DNA of 64,000 nt from Sphingomonas corticis (GTDB lineage: Bacteria; Pseudomonadota; Alphaproteobacteria; Sphingomonadales; Sphingomonadaceae): positions 61,343 through 125,342 of the forward strand of contig NZ_JAAVJH010000009.1 in assembly GCF_012035195.1 (NCBI RefSeq), in the 5' to 3' direction. Under the pieces are notes generated by a model, which saw only the letters and a list, made by a program, of their open reading frames with translations, was not told the DNA's origin and did no database searches. Below are positions 61,696-64,000 of this stretch, in pieces (the stretch's first letter is position 1; every line of letters starts with the position of its first letter). The translations under genes were made by a program, and so were the position numbers.

Positions 61696-61757
61696 CCCGC
61701 TTGCATCTGCGACAGGACGTGCCACCTTTCCAGCCCATACGCGAAGGGAGAGGCCAA

Positions 61758-62186
61758 ATGACCATCGCGGCGATACTCGCGCGCAAGGGTGCGCAGGTGT
61801 GCACCATCGATCCGGAAACCCGCGTCGCCGACGCGATCGCGCTGCTGGCGGAACGGCGCATCGGCGCGATGCCGGTGGTGGAGGGCGGCGTCGTGGCCGG
61901 GGTCTTCTCCGAGCGCGACGTGATCCAGGGGCTGGCCGGCGGCGACACCGCCGTCCTGGCGCGGCCGGTACGCGAGGCGATGACGGCGCCCGCGGTGACG
62001 GTGGCGTCCGACGACGCCGTGCTCGCCGCGCTGTCGCTGATGACGCGCCGCCGCATCCGCCACCTGCCGGTGGTCGACGGCGGCGCGCTGTCGGGCATCG
62101 TCTCGATCGGCGATCTCGTCGCCTATCGCATCGATCGGATCGAGGCGGAGGCGGCGGCGATGCGCGACTATATCCAGCAGTCCTGA
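61758..62186 (+). CDS. CBS-domain protein
   Basis: 142 aa made of two CBS domains (about 7-63 and 75-130): AERRIGAMPVVEGGVVAGVF with SERDVIQGL, and TRRRIRHLPVVDGGALSGIV with SIGDLVAYR. CBS pairs bind adenine nucleotides and act as energy sensors. Stand-alone proteins of this kind often influence redox or metabolic enzymes, but the partner here is unknown. GGGAGAGG precedes the ATG at 61758. It converges with the flippase gene. Confidence 0.9.
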   Translation: MTIAAILARKGAQVCTIDPETRVADAIALLAERRIGAMPVVEGGVVAGVFSERDVIQGLAGGDTAVLARPVREAMTAPAVTVASDDAVLAALSLMTRRRIRHLPVVDGGALSGIVSIGDLVAYRIDRIEAEAAAMRDYIQQS

Positions 62187-62192
62187 GCGGCG

Positions 62193-63659
62193 TCACCGCC
62201 GCGCGAGCGAGACGATGTCGCGCAGCAGCGGGCGCGCGATCAGCAGCATCGCCGCGGCATAGGCGAGCACGCCGGTTCCGACCAGCAGCGCCAGCCGCGG
62301 GACGGCGTCGGCGACCGGCAGCGCGCGATCGACCAGCCGCACCGCCCCCGCCATGGCGACGGCGGCCGCGGCCGACGGGGCGACGGCGTGCAGCAGATCC
62401 CCCGCCCGCGCGCCGATCACCGGCAACGCCCGCCGGCTGCCCAGGGCGAGGTAGAGCGGATAGGCGCCGAGCCACGCGAGCGCGAGGCCGGTCATTCCCC
62501 ATCGAACGCCGACCAGGAACGCGAGCGTCAGGATCGCCGCCCCCTCCATCCCGCTGCGCACGCCCACGTCGGGCCGCCCGATCGCGTCGCACGCGGGCGC
62601 GTACAGCACCTGCAGCGTCATGAACGGCATCGCCAGCGCCAGCAGCGCGACCACCGGCGCCGCCGCCGCCCATTTCGCCCCCAGCACCGCGGTGACCAGC
62701 GGGCCGGCGGTGACGGCGAGCCCCAGGTAGAAGGGCAGCGCCGCCGCCATCACCAGCCCCACCGCCCGCACGAACGCCGCCCCGCGTGCCGCCGGATCGT
62801 CCCGCAGTCGCGCATAGGCGGCAAAGGCCACCTCGTTCAGCGGCGGCACCACCTTCGCCACGAAGATCTGCGCCAGGAACAGCGCGGTCGTGTAGAGGCC
62901 CAGCTCGTGCGGCGACAGCGTGCGCCCGGCGATGAAGACGTCGCTCTGGCTTTGCAGGAACCAGAACAGCTGGCCCAGCGCCATCATCCCGCCGAACCGC
63001 GCCAGCGTGCCCGCGCCGCGGAAGTCGAACGCGGGACGCAGCGGCATCCGCGCCGCGCGCGTCAGCATCAGCGCGCGTACGCAGAACAGCATCGCCGGCG
63101 CCGCCACCAGCGTCCACACGCCCCAGCCGGCGAGCGCCCCTGCCAGCGCCGTGACTGCTCCGGCCACTGCCGCCGCCATGTTGGCACTCGCCTGCGCGCG
63201 GAAATCCAGCGCGCGACCCAGCAGAGCGGCGGGCAGGGCGATGAACGGCGTCGTGAGGTTCAGCAGCGCCTGCGCGCGCACCAGGCCGGCGATCTCGGGC
63301 TGCCGGTAATAGGCGGCGACCAGCGGCGCCATCAGCGCCTGCGCGATGGCCAGGCCGCCGTTCAGCAGGAGCAGCATGCCGAGGAGCTGGCGCACCTGCC
63401 GCCGGTCGACGGTGGGCGCGCGGACCAGCGCGCTGGCGAGGCCGTAGCCGTTCATCATGCTGAGGAACGACATCACCACCTGCGTCATCGCGAACAGGCC
63501 GTAGTCGCTGGGCGCGAGCAGACGGATGACGAGGAACGTGGCGCCCCATTGGACCAGCTGCGCCGCGATCTGCGATCCCGATCGCCAGATCACGGCGCGG
63601 CGGACCTGCCGGGTGAGCGATTCCGCTGCGATCGCAGGATGATTCGCGTCGGTCGCCAT
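62193..63659 (-). CDS. Polysaccharide flippase, Wzx/MOP superfamily
   Basis: 488 aa with about 14 membrane helices. The start at 63659 gives MATDANHPAIAAESLTRQVR; an ATG 29 codons upstream precedes non-conserved sequence. The conserved N-terminal WRSGSQIAAQLVQWGATFLV and IRLLAPSDYGLFAMTQVVMS are typical of the MOP/oligosaccharide flippase (polysaccharide synthesis) family, with FDFRGAGTLARFGGMMALGQ midway. It moves lipid-linked sugars across the inner membrane, for exopolysaccharide or lipopolysaccharide. No other surface-polysaccharide genes lie beside it. Confidence 0.88.
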   Translation of the reverse strand: MATDANHPAIAAESLTRQVRRAVIWRSGSQIAAQLVQWGATFLVIRLLAPSDYGLFAMTQVVMSFLSMMNGYGLASALVRAPTVDRRQVRQLLGMLLLLNGGLAIAQALMAPLVAAYYRQPEIAGLVRAQALLNLTTPFIALPAALLGRALDFRAQASANMAAAVAGAVTALAGALAGWGVWTLVAAPAMLFCVRALMLTRAARMPLRPAFDFRGAGTLARFGGMMALGQLFWFLQSQSDVFIAGRTLSPHELGLYTTALFLAQIFVAKVVPPLNEVAFAAYARLRDDPAARGAAFVRAVGLVMAAALPFYLGLAVTAGPLVTAVLGAKWAAAAPVVALLALAMPFMTLQVLYAPACDAIGRPDVGVRSGMEGAAILTLAFLVGVRWGMTGLALAWLGAYPLYLALGSRRALPVIGARAGDLLHAVAPSAAAAVAMAGAVRLVDRALPVADAVPRLALLVGTGVLAYAAAMLLIARPLLRDIVSLARR

Positions 63660-63753
63660 CGCCGCGGGGTAGCCCGCGGCCCGCTTACAACCGGTTAAAA
63701 CGGCGGATTTCTGCGGGGTTCCGATCGAACTGCAAGAAAACTGCAAAAAGTGT

Positions 63754-63782
63754 TTGACCGAATCAAACGGCCTGCATAGAAG
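63754..63782 (+). promoter_or_regulatory. Promoter of an rRNA operon
   Basis: TTGACC (63754-63759), 17 bases, TAGAAG (63777-63782). Its position before a boxA-containing leader, in a 341-base gene-free stretch at the right edge, supports a ribosomal RNA promoter. The -10 box is weak against the sigma-70 consensus, as is common for such promoters in alphaproteobacteria. Confidence 0.6.
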
Positions 63783-63888
63783 TCACCTCACCGCAGCGGC
63801 GGCCTTCACCGGCATCGCAGCGGTCACCGAGAGACTGGCGCAGCGGCCCACCTGAAAGGGATAGGGCTGGCGAGGCGTCGGTTTTTCT

Positions 63889-63900
63889 GGCTCTTTGACA
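63889..63900 (+). promoter_or_regulatory. boxA antitermination site in the rRNA leader
   Basis: GGCTCTTTGACA differs from the E. coli rrn boxA (TGCTCTTTAACA) at two positions. The sequence after it (TGTTGAATTGATGAAGGGAC then ATGTGGGCGGCGG) is of the type seen just upstream of 16S rRNA genes in sphingomonads. The 16S gene itself begins beyond base 64000. Confidence 0.75.
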
Positions 63901-64000
63901 TTGTTGAATTGATGAAGGGACATGTGGGCGGCGGTTTGGCCGGTCTGTGTGGCGTTATCGAGGCGTCGTATGGATCGTTAAAGCCAGGCCGTTTCTCGCA

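Noticed and set aside
61696..63549. A long - strand frame upstream of the small membrane protein
   Set aside because: It runs antisense to the CBS gene and out of frame through the flippase, with Arg/Gly/Ala-rich translation. The real gene begins at the ATG at 61695.

Overview
The window is high-GC DNA from an alphaproteobacterium, most likely Sphingomonas or a close relative. This is inferred from four things: the flagellar gene set with an FlbD-like sigma-54 activator, a DUF4167 protein, the form of the rRNA operon leader at the right end, and several families of hyphenated palindromic intergenic repeats. No database search was possible, so family names rest on motifs and protein length.

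Left flank (1-8317): the 3' end of etfA, a periplasmic cyclophilin, a tiny hydrophilic protein, an M19 dipeptidase, an S41 lipoprotein protease, a small lipoprotein, a PAP2 phosphatase, a CitE-like lyase, galE and msrA.

Flagellar region (8396-45549): a leftward chain of 18 genes runs from the FlbD-like regulator through fliEFGHIJKLMNOPQR-flhB-fliD-fliS. Flagellin fliC diverges from it. A hipBA toxin-antitoxin pair sits between fliC and fliA. Then come leftward transcription units: lytic transglycosylase-flhA-fliA, flgM-flgN, and a second stator-like motA/motB pair with flgA. Diverging from these is the rightward rod/hook operon flgBCDEFGHIJKL, followed by a full-length motA-motB. Most neighbours overlap by 1 to 8 bases, so translation is probably coupled.

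Regulation can be read from the sequence. Strong -24/-12 sigma-54 promoters precede flgB, the transglycosylase-flhA-fliA unit and the motA-like/motB-like/flgA unit. FliA-type sites (TAAAG at -35, GYCGTTT at -10, exactly 15 bases between TAAA and the -10 box) precede fliC, flgM and fliD. This fits a cascade from the FlbD-like activator and RpoN, to hook and basal body genes plus fliA, to FliA with FlgM control, to flagellin and cap. Two of the sigma-54 promoters lie so close to their genes that the predicted transcripts start about 2 bases before the ATG. A 16-base motif is shared, with one mismatch, by the flgB upstream region and the fliC/flbD region.

Right flank (45606-64000): a brnTA toxin-antitoxin pair, an isoaspartyl peptidase, an acyltransferase, a DUF1993 protein, ispG, a vapBC-type pair chained by overlapping codons to an EamA transporter, a GNAT acetyltransferase and an SMR exporter, a TfoX-N protein, ppa, an M61 peptidase, a DUF1345 protein, hisS, prfA, prmC, the DUF4167 protein, a small membrane protein, a CBS protein and a polysaccharide flippase. 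The last 340 bases hold the promoter and boxA leader of an rRNA operon whose 16S gene lies just past the edge.

There is no CRISPR array, transposase, phage gene or tRNA that I can support. The observations most worth a second look are the near-leaderless sigma-54 transcripts, the shared motif cluster between divergent sigma-54 promoters, the second stator-like pair joined to flgA, and palindromic repeats filling nearly every real gap in otherwise overlapping flagellar operons.
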